A stretch of DNA of 64,000 nucleotides from Rhodococcus maanshanensis NBRC 100610. Lineage in GTDB: Bacteria > Actinomycetota > Actinomycetes > Mycobacteriales > Mycobacteriaceae. Shown here piece by piece: positions 16,176-24,925 of this stretch. Location: assembly GCF_001894865.1 (NCBI RefSeq), contig NZ_BCXA01000038.1:1-64000 (forward strand), in the 5' to 3' direction. The notes under the pieces are model-generated. The model had not been told where the DNA came from. It saw nothing but the letters and a program-made list of their open reading frames with translations, and did not search any database. Each line of letters starts with the position of its first letter. Position 1 is the first letter of the stretch. Both the position numbers and the translations under genes were made by a program.

Positions 16176-17198
16176 CTACCGGTTGCGGTAATGCTCCTTG
16201 AGCGAGCGCGACAACACCTTGACCTGGCGTGTCCGTTCGGCCTGCAGGCGCGCATCGGTGCGCGCGGCCATCCACTCGTTCTCGCGTTGCAGCTTGCGGT
16301 AGCTGTCGAGTCGGCGCTGCGGCAGCTCATCGCGCTCCACGGCCTCGCGTACAGCGCAGCCCGGTTCGGCGGCGTGGTTGCAGTCACCGAACCGGCATTG
16401 CTCGGCGAGGACGTCGATCTCGCTGAAGGCCCGGCCGATTCCGTCGGCCGCGTCCCACAACCCGACACCGCGAAGCCCAGGCGTGTCGATGAGGGTGCCG
16501 CCGCCGGGCAGCGGCACCAGCTCGCGGTGCGCGGTGACGTGACGGCCCTTGTGGTCGCCTCCCCTGACCTGGCCGGTCGCGAACAGGTCCTCGCCGAGAA
16601 GCGCGTTCGCCAGCGTCGACTTGCCCGCGCCGGACTGCCCGACGAGCGCGACGGTGCCGTCGACCGCCGCGACCAGAACGTCGAGGCCGTCCCCGGTCCT
16701 GGCGCTGACCGCGAGCACCGTTGCGCCCGGCGCGATCGCCGCGACGTCGGCGAGGGTGTGGGAGACATCCAGGGTCGCATCGGCTTTCGTCAGCACGACC
16801 ACCGGCATCGCCCCGCTCTCCCAGGCGAGGGCGAGGAAGCGTTCGATGCGGCCGAGGTCGACGTCGGTGTCGAGCGCCGCCGCGATGACGACGGTGTCCA
16901 CGTTGGCGGCGAGCACCTGACTCTCGGAGCGGATCGACGCCGAGGCGCGCACGATCGCGCTGCGTCGGGGCAGAACGTCTGTGACGGCCGAGTCTCGGAC
17001 GGTGACCCAGTCGCCGGTGCAGACCGAGTGGGCGCCGGTGTGTGCACGAATCTGCCCGGATGCGGTGACGACGTCGCATTCGCCGCGGTCGACACGGACG
17101 ATGCGGCCCGGTTCGCAATGCTCGAGATCGAGGGTGCTGAAGGCATGGGAGACCGACTCGTTCCAGCCGAAGCGGACGAGGTCATGGGGATTGGACAT
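16176..17198 (-). CDS. rsgA: ribosome small-subunit GTPase RsgA (YjeQ)
   Basis: 340 residues. It has the circularly permuted GTPase order: an N-terminal OB-like domain, G4 TKAD (137-140), then G1 GQSGAGKST (about 187-195), then G3 DTPG (238-241). A zinc finger (C268, C273, H275, C281) and a basic C-terminal helix that contacts 16S rRNA follow. RsgA checks late maturation of the 30S decoding centre and releases RbfA. In many actinobacteria the housekeeping copy sits next to aroA; this copy stands alone, so it may be a second paralogue. The upstream gap of 265 bases holds nothing recognisable. Confidence 0.93.
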   Translation of the reverse strand: MSNPHDLVRFGWNESVSHAFSTLDLEHCEPGRIVRVDRGECDVVTASGQIRAHTGAHSVCTGDWVTVRDSAVTDVLPRRSAIVRASASIRSESQVLAANVDTVVIAAALDTDVDLGRIERFLALAWESGAMPVVVLTKADATLDVSHTLADVAAIAPGATVLAVSARTGDGLDVLVAAVDGTVALVGQSGAGKSTLANALLGEDLFATGQVRGGDHKGRHVTAHRELVPLPGGGTLIDTPGLRGVGLWDAADGIGRAFSEIDVLAEQCRFGDCNHAAEPGCAVREAVERDELPQRRLDSYRKLQRENEWMAARTDARLQAERTRQVKVLSRSLKEHYRNR

Positions 17199-17463
17199 GG
17201 TGGGGTGATCCTTCGACGGGGCGCCGACCGGGTCACGTCACGTGGGGGCCTCGGTCAGGCGGGAGGGCAGGGGAGCGAGACGGCGCGCGCAGCGCCGAAC
17301 GGCCAGACGGCCATGAGGTTCGCCTCCCTGGAATCGACTGTCGGATCGGGACACCACCGATGTTGCAGGAGGCGACCGGCCTGCCGCAACCGAATTTCCG
17401 GCCGCCCGGCCGCCTCGCTGTTCGAGCATCGACGTGATCAGCCCGGTCTTCATGCGCTGTTCG

Positions 17464-18042
17464 CTATTTCAGGTGTGCGCGTACGTCGGCCCGCTCGCCT
17501 TGCGGTCCGAACAGGTGGAGGATCTCGACCGGGTGATCGCCTGCCGGGCCGAACCAGTGCGGCTCGCCGGTGTCGAACTCGGCCACCTCCCCGGGGCGCA
17601 GGACCACCTCACGTTCGCCGAGGATCAGGCGCAGGTCTCCCGCCAGGACATAGAGCCACTCGTATCCGGCGTGGGTGACGAGTTTCGGTGTGCGCGGCCC
17701 GATCACCTGTTTGAAGACCTGCACCCGGCCCGGGTAGTGGGTCAGTGCGATGACGACGCTGCCGTTGCGGCGTCGTTGCGGTGTGAGGTGGACGCGCGGA
17801 TCGCCGGTCGCGGGAGCGCCGACGAGCTGGTCGAGGGCCACCCGATGAACCCGGCACAGGGGCACGAGGAGATCCAGGGTGGGGCGCCGCTTGCCGGATT
17901 CGAGCCGTGACAGCGCGCTGATGGAGATGCCGGATGCGGCGGCGAGTTCCTCGAGGGTCATACCGCGATCGCGGCGAAGCGAGCGCAGGCGTGGCCCGAT
18001 GTCGGCGAGCATTTGCTCGAGTTCGGTGTCCATGCCGGCCAT
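17464..18042 (-). CDS. XRE-family regulator with cupin domain
   Basis: 192 residues. Residues 15-70 are an XRE helix-turn-helix (RLRSLRRDRGMTLEELAAASGISISALSRLESGKRRPTL) and residues 105-185 a cupin barrel with conserved EWLYVLAGDLRLILGE and EFDTGEPHWFG. Such proteins sense a small ligand and control catabolic or export genes. It is divergent from the DHA2 exporter gene with about 120 bases between, so that exporter is the likely target. ATG 18042 or the Met three codons later may be used. Confidence 0.9.
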   Translation of the reverse strand: MAGMDTELEQMLADIGPRLRSLRRDRGMTLEELAAASGISISALSRLESGKRRPTLDLLVPLCRVHRVALDQLVGAPATGDPRVHLTPQRRRNGSVVIALTHYPGRVQVFKQVIGPRTPKLVTHAGYEWLYVLAGDLRLILGEREVVLRPGEVAEFDTGEPHWFGPAGDHPVEILHLFGPQGERADVRAHLK

Positions 18043-18059
18043 TTTGCAGTCTTCGCAAA
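18043..18059. promoter_or_regulatory. possible XRE-cupin operator
   Basis: TTTGC, 7 bases, GCAAA: an AT-rich inverted repeat immediately upstream of the XRE start in the divergent control region. Short arms, so only suggestive. Confidence 0.4.
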
Positions 18060-18165
18060 TCTTCTACCCGGTTCGTGTGATCGACTGCGACGATCCCCTC
18101 GACGAATGGGGATCGGAGCGACGGAGTCCCGCGCCCGGTCCGGTTGACCGACCGGAGGAATGCGC

Positions 18166-19584
18166 GTGCAATCTCAGCCTGGAATCAGCACCACCGCCCC
18201 GCCCAGCCCGGTCGGCCCTGCGCCCAGTTCCAGACGGGGCTGGATCGTGCTGGCGATCTGCTGCCTGAGCCTGTTCGTGGTCGGCTTGGACACGACCATG
18301 GTCAACGTGGCCCTGCCTGCGATCGGACAGGATCTGGACGTCGGCACTCGCGGCCTCGAGTGGACGGTCAACGCCTACACGCTGGTCCTGGCGAGCCTGC
18401 TGATCTCCTCCGGTGCGGTGGCCGATCGGGTCGGGCGGCGACGGGTCTTCCAGCTCGGGCTGCTCGTGTTCGGTGCCGCGTCCGCCGCATGCGCGCTGGC
18501 GCCCTCCGTTGGTGTCCTGATCGGCGCCCGGGTCGTGCAGGGCATCGGCGGGTCGATGCTCAGCCCGGTGGCGCTGGCGATCGTGGTCAACGTGATCACC
18601 GACCCCAGGGAGCGGGCCAGGGCGATCGGTGTGTGGGCGGCGGTCTTCGGCGTCAGCATGGCCGCTGGTCCCGTGACCGGTGGCGCGCTCGTCGAGAGCC
18701 TCGGCTGGCGATCGGTGTTCTGGATCAACGTGCCGGTGGTCGTTGCCGTCCTGCTCTTGACCGCATTGTTCGTTCCGGAATCGAGAGGCCAACGGCCGAG
18801 AAGGCTCGACGTGCCCGGTCAGCTGCTGTTGGTCCTCATGGTCGGCGGTGCGGTGGCGATGCTGATCGAAGGTCCGCGAATCGGATGGGTTTCCCCGCTC
18901 GCGCTGATCGGATACGCGGTGGTCGCCGCCGCCACGGCAGGATTCGTGTGGACCGAGTCCCGGCGACCCGAACCCCTCATGGATCCGCAACTGTTCCGAC
19001 GAAAGCCGTTCACCGGGGCCGTCATCGGCGCCGTGGTGGTGTTCGTGGCGCTGAACGCGACCCTGCTGCTCGGCACGCTCTACCTGCAGGATGGGCGAGG
19101 GATGAGCGCCCTCGCCGCCGGTGCCGTCACCCTTCCGATGGCCCTCGGTGCCACGGTCTGCGCGCCGCTCTCGGGGATCCTTGTAGGACGGGTCGGTCCG
19201 CGGCGGCCCCTGCTGATCGCCGGTACCTTCACCACCCTCGGCGGCCTGTGCCTGGTGGCATTGGACGACGACACCAGCCTCCTGGTGTTGCTGCTGGCCT
19301 ACCTGCTGCTCGGCATCGGCTTCGGCTTCTCGAACGCACCGATCACCAACACCGCGGTCAACGGATTGCCTGCCGACCGTTCGGGAGTTGCGGGCGGATT
19401 GACCTCCACCGCGCGCCAATTCGGGGCCGCCCTCGGCGTTGCTCTCGCGGGCGGCATCGTCGCCACCACCGCCCCCGCCGACCTCGCGCACGCCTCCCGC
19501 CCCGGCTGGATGCTCGTCGCCTGCTGCGGACTGCTGGTACTCCTCGTCGCCCGCGTGTCGCCGACCGCGGGGAAGTCGAGTTGA
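18166..19584 (+). CDS. DHA2-type MFS multidrug exporter (14 TM)
   Basis: 472 residues with about 14 membrane segments. Motif D1-like DTTMVNVALPAIG in TM1, motif A GAVADRVGRRRVF and motif C GPVTGGALVESLGWRSVFWINVP mark the EmrB/QacA proton-antiporter family. The start is GTG 18166 because GGAGG (18154-18158) sits 7 bases before it; the in-frame ATG at 18160 is only one base after that site. It is divergent from the XRE-cupin regulator, which probably controls it. Substrate unknown. Confidence 0.9.
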   Translation: MQSQPGISTTAPPSPVGPAPSSRRGWIVLAICCLSLFVVGLDTTMVNVALPAIGQDLDVGTRGLEWTVNAYTLVLASLLISSGAVADRVGRRRVFQLGLLVFGAASAACALAPSVGVLIGARVVQGIGGSMLSPVALAIVVNVITDPRERARAIGVWAAVFGVSMAAGPVTGGALVESLGWRSVFWINVPVVVAVLLLTALFVPESRGQRPRRLDVPGQLLLVLMVGGAVAMLIEGPRIGWVSPLALIGYAVVAAATAGFVWTESRRPEPLMDPQLFRRKPFTGAVIGAVVVFVALNATLLLGTLYLQDGRGMSALAAGAVTLPMALGATVCAPLSGILVGRVGPRRPLLIAGTFTTLGGLCLVALDDDTSLLVLLLAYLLLGIGFGFSNAPITNTAVNGLPADRSGVAGGLTSTARQFGAALGVALAGGIVATTAPADLAHASRPGWMLVACCGLLVLLVARVSPTAGKSS

Positions 19585-19634
19585 TCGCCTTCGCGGCGCC
19601 CGAGCGGGATCGCTGCGAAGAAAATTCATGACGG

Positions 19635-19661
19635 TGTCGATCCACGACCTTCCCCGTTCGA
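19635..19661 (+). promoter_or_regulatory. probable ECF42 promoter
   Basis: TGTCGA (19635-19640) followed after 18 bases by CGA (19659-19661) resembles the reported ECF42 target motif, TGTCGA at -35 with a CGA/TC-type -10. It is about 50 bases before the DGPF gene whose partner is an ECF42-type sigma factor, suggesting autoregulation. The -10 assignment is uncertain. Confidence 0.6.
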
Positions 19662-19711
19662 CCTATGGATGAGAGGGTCCGAGAAGGACCTGGACACCGA
19701 GGGAGACAACG

Positions 19712-20131
19712 ATGAAGTACATGCTGGTCATGCGAGCCACCGACGAGGCCTTCGCGGGAATGATGAACACCGACTTCAACGAGATGCTCGAGACCGTCGG
19801 CCGGTACAACGACGAGATGATCAGGGCCGGGGTGCTGCTCGCCGCGGAAGGACTCGACGACGCTGCCGAGGGCGTGGTCGTCGACCACTCGTCCGAGCAG
19901 CCCGTCGTCACCGATGGTCCGTACGGCGAGACCAAGGAGCTGTTCGGCGGCTTCTACATCCTCAACGTGGCGTCGAAGGAGGAGGCCATCGAGTGGGCGA
20001 AGCGGTCGCCGATCACCGGCCCCGGCTTCAAGACCGAGATTCGCCGGGTCCCCACGATCGACGAGTTCCCACAGGAAAACGAGTGGATCCAGAAGGAGCG
20101 GGCGTGGCGTGAGGCCACCGGCCAGCTCTGA
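19712..20131 (+). CDS. DGPF/YCII-domain protein
   Basis: 139 residues. It opens MKYMLVMRATDEAF and contains VVTDGPYGETKELFGGFYIL, the DGPF signature that names the family, in a ferredoxin-like fold of the YciI group. GAGGGAG lies 6-7 bases before the ATG. It is 15 bases upstream of an ECF42-type sigma factor, the conserved partner of DGPF proteins. Their biochemical role is not established; a small enzyme or a signal-binding protein feeding the sigma factor is inferred. Confidence 0.93.
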   Translation: MKYMLVMRATDEAFAGMMNTDFNEMLETVGRYNDEMIRAGVLLAAEGLDDAAEGVVVDHSSEQPVVTDGPYGETKELFGGFYILNVASKEEAIEWAKRSPITGPGFKTEIRRVPTIDEFPQENEWIQKERAWREATGQL

Positions 20132-20146
20132 GCGGATCGACGGGCG

Positions 20147-21433
20147 ATGGCAGATCCCACCGGCCGTGAGGCCGTCGCCGCCGTCTGGCGGATCGAATCC
20201 GCGCGGATCGTCGGCGCGCTCGCGCGGTACACCGGCGACTTCGCGCTGGCCGAGGATCTCGCCCAGGAGGCGCTGGCCGAGGCGCTCGTGACCTGGCCGC
20301 GCGACGGCGAACCCCGCAACCCCGCGGGGTGGCTGCTCACAGTCGGCCGTCGCCGCGCGATCGACGCGTTCCGTCGGCGCTCCGCCCTCGACGAGCGGTA
20401 TGCCGCCCTCGCCCACGACCTGGGCGAGGGTGGCGCCGTCTCGGGGAGCGCGCCGGTCGATCCGGCCCGGGACACCGAGGACGTGCTGTGGGATCCGGAC
20501 CAGATCGACGACGACGTGCTCGCGTTGATGTTCATCTCCTGCCACCCCGTGCTGTCCCGAGAGGCGAGGGTGGCGCTCACCCTGCGGGTGGTCGGCGGTC
20601 TGACCAGCGACGAGATAGCCAGGGCGTTTCTTGTCCCGACCGCGACCGTGCAGGCCCGGATCACCAGGGCGAAGAAGACACTGGCTGCGGCCAGGGTGCC
20701 GTTCGAGGTGCCGACGGCGCAGGAGCGTGCCGAGCGGCTCGGCTCGGTGCTCAGCGTGGTCTATCTGATTTTCACGGAGGGTTCCTCGGCCAGCTCCGGT
20801 GGCGAACTGATCAGGTTCGACCTCGCGAGCGAGGCGCAGCGGCTCGCCCGGGTGCTGGCCCGGTTGGTGCCGAACGAGCCGGAGGCCCACGGCCTGTTGG
20901 CGCTGCTCGAGCTGACCGCGGCGCGCTTCCCCGCCCGCACCGGGTCGGACGGCGAACCGGTGCTGCTCGAACACCAGGACCGCCGCCGCTGGGACCGCGC
21001 CGCGATCCGTAGGGGACGCGCCGCCCTGGCCCGCGCCGAGCGGGCCGGACGGGGCCTCGGTGCCTATGGCCTGCAGGCGGCGATCGCCGAATGTCACGCC
21101 GTCGCAACGTCTGTCGACGCGACGGACTGGGGGCGGATCGTACTCATCTACGAGGCGCTGGGCCGGCTCGCGCCGTCGCCGGTGGTCGAGCTCAACCGCG
21201 CGGTGGCGGTTTCCATGGCCCAGGGGCCTGCCGCGGCGCTGCCGATCGTGGACGAGCTGGTGGCGGCCGGGGCGCTGTCGAACTCGCACCTGCTGCCGAC
21301 CGTGCGCGGGGAGTTGCTCACCCGCCTGGGACGGACCGACAAGGCGCGCGCCGAGCTGGAGCTCGCCATTCGGCTGTGCGGCAACGAGCGCGAGCGCGCG
21401 GTGTTGGAACGTAAGCTCGCCGAGCTCGGCTGA
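20147..21433 (+). CDS. ECF42-type sigma factor with long C-terminal extension
   Basis: 428 residues. Sigma region 2 lies in the first 85 residues (LAEDLAQEALAEALVTWP, PAGWLLTVGRRRAIDAFRRR). Region 4 lies at about 130-185 (SREARVALTLRVVGGLTSDEIARAFLVPTATVQARITRAKKTL). After that comes a 240-residue helical, TPR-like extension including FTEGSS and VELNRAVAVSMAQGPAAAL, the hallmark of the ECF42 group. No anti-sigma gene is nearby, in keeping with the group, where the extension itself is needed for activity. Operon with the DGPF gene (15-base gap). Confidence 0.94.
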   Translation: MADPTGREAVAAVWRIESARIVGALARYTGDFALAEDLAQEALAEALVTWPRDGEPRNPAGWLLTVGRRRAIDAFRRRSALDERYAALAHDLGEGGAVSGSAPVDPARDTEDVLWDPDQIDDDVLALMFISCHPVLSREARVALTLRVVGGLTSDEIARAFLVPTATVQARITRAKKTLAAARVPFEVPTAQERAERLGSVLSVVYLIFTEGSSASSGGELIRFDLASEAQRLARVLARLVPNEPEAHGLLALLELTAARFPARTGSDGEPVLLEHQDRRRWDRAAIRRGRAALARAERAGRGLGAYGLQAAIAECHAVATSVDATDWGRIVLIYEALGRLAPSPVVELNRAVAVSMAQGPAAALPIVDELVAAGALSNSHLLPTVRGELLTRLGRTDKARAELELAIRLCGNERERAVLERKLAELG

Positions 21434-21585
21434 CGACATGGACGAGAGTGGTGCCGGACATGTCCGGGTTGGTCCGGATTGTCGTGATTGTGCCCGGAAC
21501 CTCCACGCCGACAACATGAATCGCTCGTCGGCTGCTTCCGTCCATCGGCTGCAGTCGCGCCTGCGGTCCGGTAGGTTCGCACGAT

Positions 21586-22824
21586 GTGACGAGCACCAGT
21601 CGAGTACCTCTGTCCGTACTGATCTGTGGTGGAGGCATCGCCGGAAATGCCGTGGCGCTGCAGTTGACGCGCGCCGGCTTCCGCGTGACCGTCGTCGAAC
21701 GCGCGCCCGTCCCTCGGCCGGGGGGCCAGGCCGTCGACCTTCGCGGCCCGAGCCGGGAGGTCGCCGAACGGATGGGCCTGGTGCCGGGCATCCGTGACCA
21801 TCAGCTCGACGAGCGAGGCATGGTCTTCGTCGGCGACGACGGCCGTGAGTTGCTGCGGATGCCCGCGGAGATGTTCGGCGGCAATGGCGTTGTCGCGGAC
21901 ATCGAGATCACCCGCGGCGACCTGAACCAGGTGCTGTTGGACGCGATCGACGCCGCGGGCGGCGGGTTGGACTACCGCTATGGCGAGTGGGTGGAGGGGC
22001 TGCGGCAGGACGCGAGCGGAGTGGAGGTCACGTTCGCCTCCGGCGGCGACGCGCGGTTCGACCTGGTTGTCGGTGCCGATGGCGTGCACTCGGCGACCCG
22101 TCGGATGGTGTTCGGGGACGAGGATCAGTTCGCGACCTACCTCGACGGCTACATGTCGTTCTTCACGGTGCCGACCCCGGCCGGTATCGATCCGCACTGG
22201 TTCGCCATGCACTCGGTGCCCGGTGCCAGCAATGTCGGTCTTCGTGCCGATTTCGACCCCGCGACGTCGAAAGCCGTTGTCATGATTCGGATGCCGGCGG
22301 ATCCAGCGCTGCGCCGCGACACGGATGCCCAGCAACGGCTGATCCGCGAGCGTCTCGCCGGTGCCGGCTGGGAAGCACCGGCCATTCTCGATGCCATGGC
22401 CGTCACGCCGGACTTCTACTTCGACGAGCTGGCCCGGATCGACATGCCCTCCTGGTCGAAGGGGCGCGTGACGCTGCTCGGCGACGCCGGCTACTGCGGT
22501 TCACCGCTGTCGGGTCAGGGCACCGCGATGGCGCTGGTCGGTGCCTACGTGCTGGCCGGGGAACTCGCAGCCACCCCGGATGACCCCGCCGGGGCGCTGG
22601 CTCGCTACGAGGAGATCCTGCGGCCGTTCGTGGCCGAGGCCCAGAAACTGCCGCCGGGAGGCCTGCGGTCGATGACGCCCAAGTCCCGTTTGGGGATTCG
22701 CGCCGGACGGGTGGTCAGCAAGCTGATGATGTCCCGCCTGCTGCAGCCCGTCATGGCCAAGGCGATGACCAAGACCGAGATTTACAGCCTCCCGGAGTAC
22801 GCGAGCGCGCCCGTCGCGGAGTGA
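21586..22824 (+). CDS. FAD-dependent aromatic-type monooxygenase
   Basis: 412 residues. An N-terminal FAD site LICGGGIAGNAVALQLTRAGF (GxGxxG about 15-20), the DG motif GADGVHSATR near 165, and the second FAD motif GDAGYCGSPLSGQGTAMAL near 305 are those of PHBH-fold single-component monooxygenases, closer to the TetX/hydroxylase-like group than to epoxidases. It uses NAD(P)H and O2 to hydroxylate an organic substrate. The GTG start at 21586 has no strong ribosome-binding site; TAGGTT 8 bases upstream could be a -10 box. Single gene; substrate unknown. Confidence 0.88.
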   Translation: MTSTSRVPLSVLICGGGIAGNAVALQLTRAGFRVTVVERAPVPRPGGQAVDLRGPSREVAERMGLVPGIRDHQLDERGMVFVGDDGRELLRMPAEMFGGNGVVADIEITRGDLNQVLLDAIDAAGGGLDYRYGEWVEGLRQDASGVEVTFASGGDARFDLVVGADGVHSATRRMVFGDEDQFATYLDGYMSFFTVPTPAGIDPHWFAMHSVPGASNVGLRADFDPATSKAVVMIRMPADPALRRDTDAQQRLIRERLAGAGWEAPAILDAMAVTPDFYFDELARIDMPSWSKGRVTLLGDAGYCGSPLSGQGTAMALVGAYVLAGELAATPDDPAGALARYEEILRPFVAEAQKLPPGGLRSMTPKSRLGIRAGRVVSKLMMSRLLQPVMAKAMTKTEIYSLPEYASAPVAE

Positions 22825-22857
22825 CCGCGTCGCGCATGCGGTGACAGCCTTTGAACC

Positions 22858-22872
22858 GCAGAATGGTTCTGC
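22858..22872. promoter_or_regulatory. possible IclR operator
   Basis: GCAGAA, TGG, TTCTGC is a perfect 6-base inverted repeat 30 bases before the IclR start. TAGTGT (22890-22895) ends 6 bases before the ATG and could be a -10 box, with the right arm of the repeat at the -35 position. This fits autoregulation of a leaderless transcript. Confidence 0.5.
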
Positions 22873-22901
22873 AAAACCGGCTAGCGGTCTAGTGTGAGGT
22901 G

Positions 22902-23678
22902 ATGGCCGAAGCGGGACTGGCGGCGGGCAAGGTGGACGGCGGGGTGCGCAGCATCGCCCGGGCAGTCGACGTGCTCCAGTTGTTCGACGTCGACCACCCC
23001 CGTCGCACGCTGCGCGAGATCGTCGCGCTGACCGACCTGCCGAAGACCACCGTGGTGCGGGTACTGGCCACCCTGGACGCGCTCGGACTGATCGTCGATC
23101 AACGCGACTCCACCTACAGCCTGGGCGCGGGGTTCCTTCGCTGGGTCGATCTCGCACGGTCGTTGTGGGAGGTCGGAGCGGACGCGCGACGCGTCATGAC
23201 CCGCCTGGTCGACACCTGCGGCGAAACGGTCAACGTGTACATCCGTCAGGACCTCAGCCGGATCTCGATCGCGCAGGTCGAAGGAACCGCCACCGTGCGC
23301 AGCGTGGTGAAGACCGGCGTCCCGTACCCCCTCGAAACCGGCGCCGCGGCGAAGATCCTCCTCGGCGGGGCGCCCGAGTCGGTCCTGCGCCAACTCGTCG
23401 AGTGCCGCACGGACCTCGACGTCGACTCGCTTCGCCGCGAGGTGCTCGGCATCAGCCGGGCGGGATACGCGGTGACCCACGGCGAACGCGAACTCGGCGC
23501 GTCGGCCGTCGCGGCACCCATCCTGTCCGCCGACGGACGCGTGCTGGCGGCGCTGTCCATCGGCGGTCCCACCTCTCGATTCACCGCCGACCGGGTGGAC
23601 CGCTACGTCGATGCGGTCACCGAATCCGCGGCAGAGATCAGCAGCATCGGTCTGGGAAGTGTGGAGGCGTTCCTATGA
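22902..23678 (+). CDS. IclR family regulator
   Basis: 258 residues. The winged HTH (SIARAVDVLQLFDVDHPRRTLREIVALTDLPKTTVVRVLATL) covers about residues 15-70 and the IclR effector domain follows to the C-terminus (CGETVNVYIRQDLSRISIAQVEG, KTGVPYPLETGAAAKILLGG). GTG 22899 directly before the ATG is an alternative. The stop overlaps the start of a CoA-transferase gene (ATGA), so regulator and enzymes form one operon. IclR proteins usually sense carboxylic acids, which fits the enzymes downstream. Confidence 0.92.
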   Translation: MAEAGLAAGKVDGGVRSIARAVDVLQLFDVDHPRRTLREIVALTDLPKTTVVRVLATLDALGLIVDQRDSTYSLGAGFLRWVDLARSLWEVGADARRVMTRLVDTCGETVNVYIRQDLSRISIAQVEGTATVRSVVKTGVPYPLETGAAAKILLGGAPESVLRQLVECRTDLDVDSLRREVLGISRAGYAVTHGERELGASAVAAPILSADGRVLAALSIGGPTSRFTADRVDRYVDAVTESAAEISSIGLGSVEAFL

Positions 23679-24925
23679 ACGAAGTGCACGAACACGACAT
23701 CGGGGGCGGGGGCTCGGACGCGAGCGCCGGACTGCTCGCCGGCACCCGCGTCCTGGACATGACGAACGTCCTCGCGGGCCCCTTCGCCGGGTATCAACTC
23801 GCGCTCATGGGCGCCGACGTCATCAAGATCGAGACACCAGGAACCGGTGATCTCGCCCGCCAGCTAGGCGACAGCGCCGAGCTGAGCGGCGAGCTTCTCG
23901 GGACGTCCTTCCTGGCACAGAACTCCGGAAAGCGTTCTGTCACGGTCAACCTCAAGACCGCAGGCGGCAAGGAGGTGTTCGAGCAACTGGTGACCGGCGC
24001 GGACGTCCTGCTCGAGAACTTCCGCCCCGGTGTACTCGAACGACTCGGATTCGGTTGGGAACGACTGCATTCCATCAATCCGCGCCTCGTGTACTGCGCC
24101 GTTTCCGGATTCGGCGCCGACGGGCCCATGCGGACCAGGCCCGCCTATGACCAGGTCGTCCAGGGGCTGTCCGGGATCATGTCGGTCACCGGCACCCGCG
24201 ACACCGCGCCGCTGCGGGTCGGCTATCCGGTGTGCGACAGCTTCGGTGGGCTCGCGGCGGCCTTCGCCGTGTCCTCGGCGCTGGTACGTCAGCAGCGCAC
24301 CGGGCAGGGCGCCTACCTCGACACCTCGATGCTCGACGCCGCCCTCACCTCGATGGGATGGGTGGTCTCCGACCATCTCATCGCCGGCCGAGAACCGACT
24401 CCCATGGGGAACGAGAACATCACCTCGGCGCCGTCCGGTACCTTCCGCACCGCCGACGGCGCCCTCAACATCGCCGCCAACAAGCAGGAACAGTTCGAGA
24501 CCCTGTGCCAGATCCTCGAGCGCCCCGAACTCGTCGAGGATCCGCGCTTCGCCACCCGCGAAGACCGCAAACTCAACAGGGACGTTCTGCGCGAGGAGCT
24601 CGAAACCTCCCTCAAGGCCAAGACCGCAACGGAATGGGACGAGATCTTCCTTGGCGGCGGTGTCCCGGCGGCCCCGGTGGTGTCGGTACCTCGGGCCCTG
24701 CGCTCCGATCAGGTCGCCGGTCGCGGCCTGGTGGCCACCGTCGAGTCCCCGGCCGCGTGTGGCGGCACCGTGCAGGTCCTCGGGCTTCCCACCCATGTCG
24801 ACGGACACGCGGTGTCGCCCTCGTCGCCCGCACCGAGACTGGGTGAGCACACCGACGAGATCCTTGCCGAGGTCGGCTATTCTCGGTCCGAGATCGACAG
24901 TCTCCGTGGGGATCACGCGATATGA
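23675..24925 (+). CDS. class III (CaiB/BaiF) CoA-transferase
   Basis: 416 residues, full length for the family. GTRVLDMTNVLAGPFAGYQLALMGADVIKIE is the conserved CoA-binding N-terminus. The probable catalytic aspartate, which forms the aspartyl-CoA thioester, is in VCDSFGG (about 188), and the TGQGAYLDTSMLDAAL block follows. The reaction is transfer of CoA from a donor acyl-CoA to a carboxylic acid. A GGAGG site precedes the ATG, which overlaps the IclR stop; its own stop overlaps the next gene. Together with the citrate-lyase-like neighbour it probably activates a citrate-type acid before cleavage. Confidence 0.93.
   Translation: MNEVHEHDIGGGGSDASAGLLAGTRVLDMTNVLAGPFAGYQLALMGADVIKIETPGTGDLARQLGDSAELSGELLGTSFLAQNSGKRSVTVNLKTAGGKEVFEQLVTGADVLLENFRPGVLERLGFGWERLHSINPRLVYCAVSGFGADGPMRTRPAYDQVVQGLSGIMSVTGTRDTAPLRVGYPVCDSFGGLAAAFAVSSALVRQQRTGQGAYLDTSMLDAALTSMGWVVSDHLIAGREPTPMGNENITSAPSGTFRTADGALNIAANKQEQFETLCQILERPELVEDPRFATREDRKLNRDVLREELETSLKAKTATEWDEIFLGGGVPAAPVVSVPRALRSDQVAGRGLVATVESPAACGGTVQVLGLPTHVDGHAVSPSSPAPRLGEHTDEILAEVGYSRSEIDSLRGDHAI

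Noticed and set aside
19358-21517. 719-codon minus-strand frame opposite the exporter, DGPF and sigma genes
   Set aside because: Crosses three well-supported genes and has no recognisable domain; antisense of high-GC codons.
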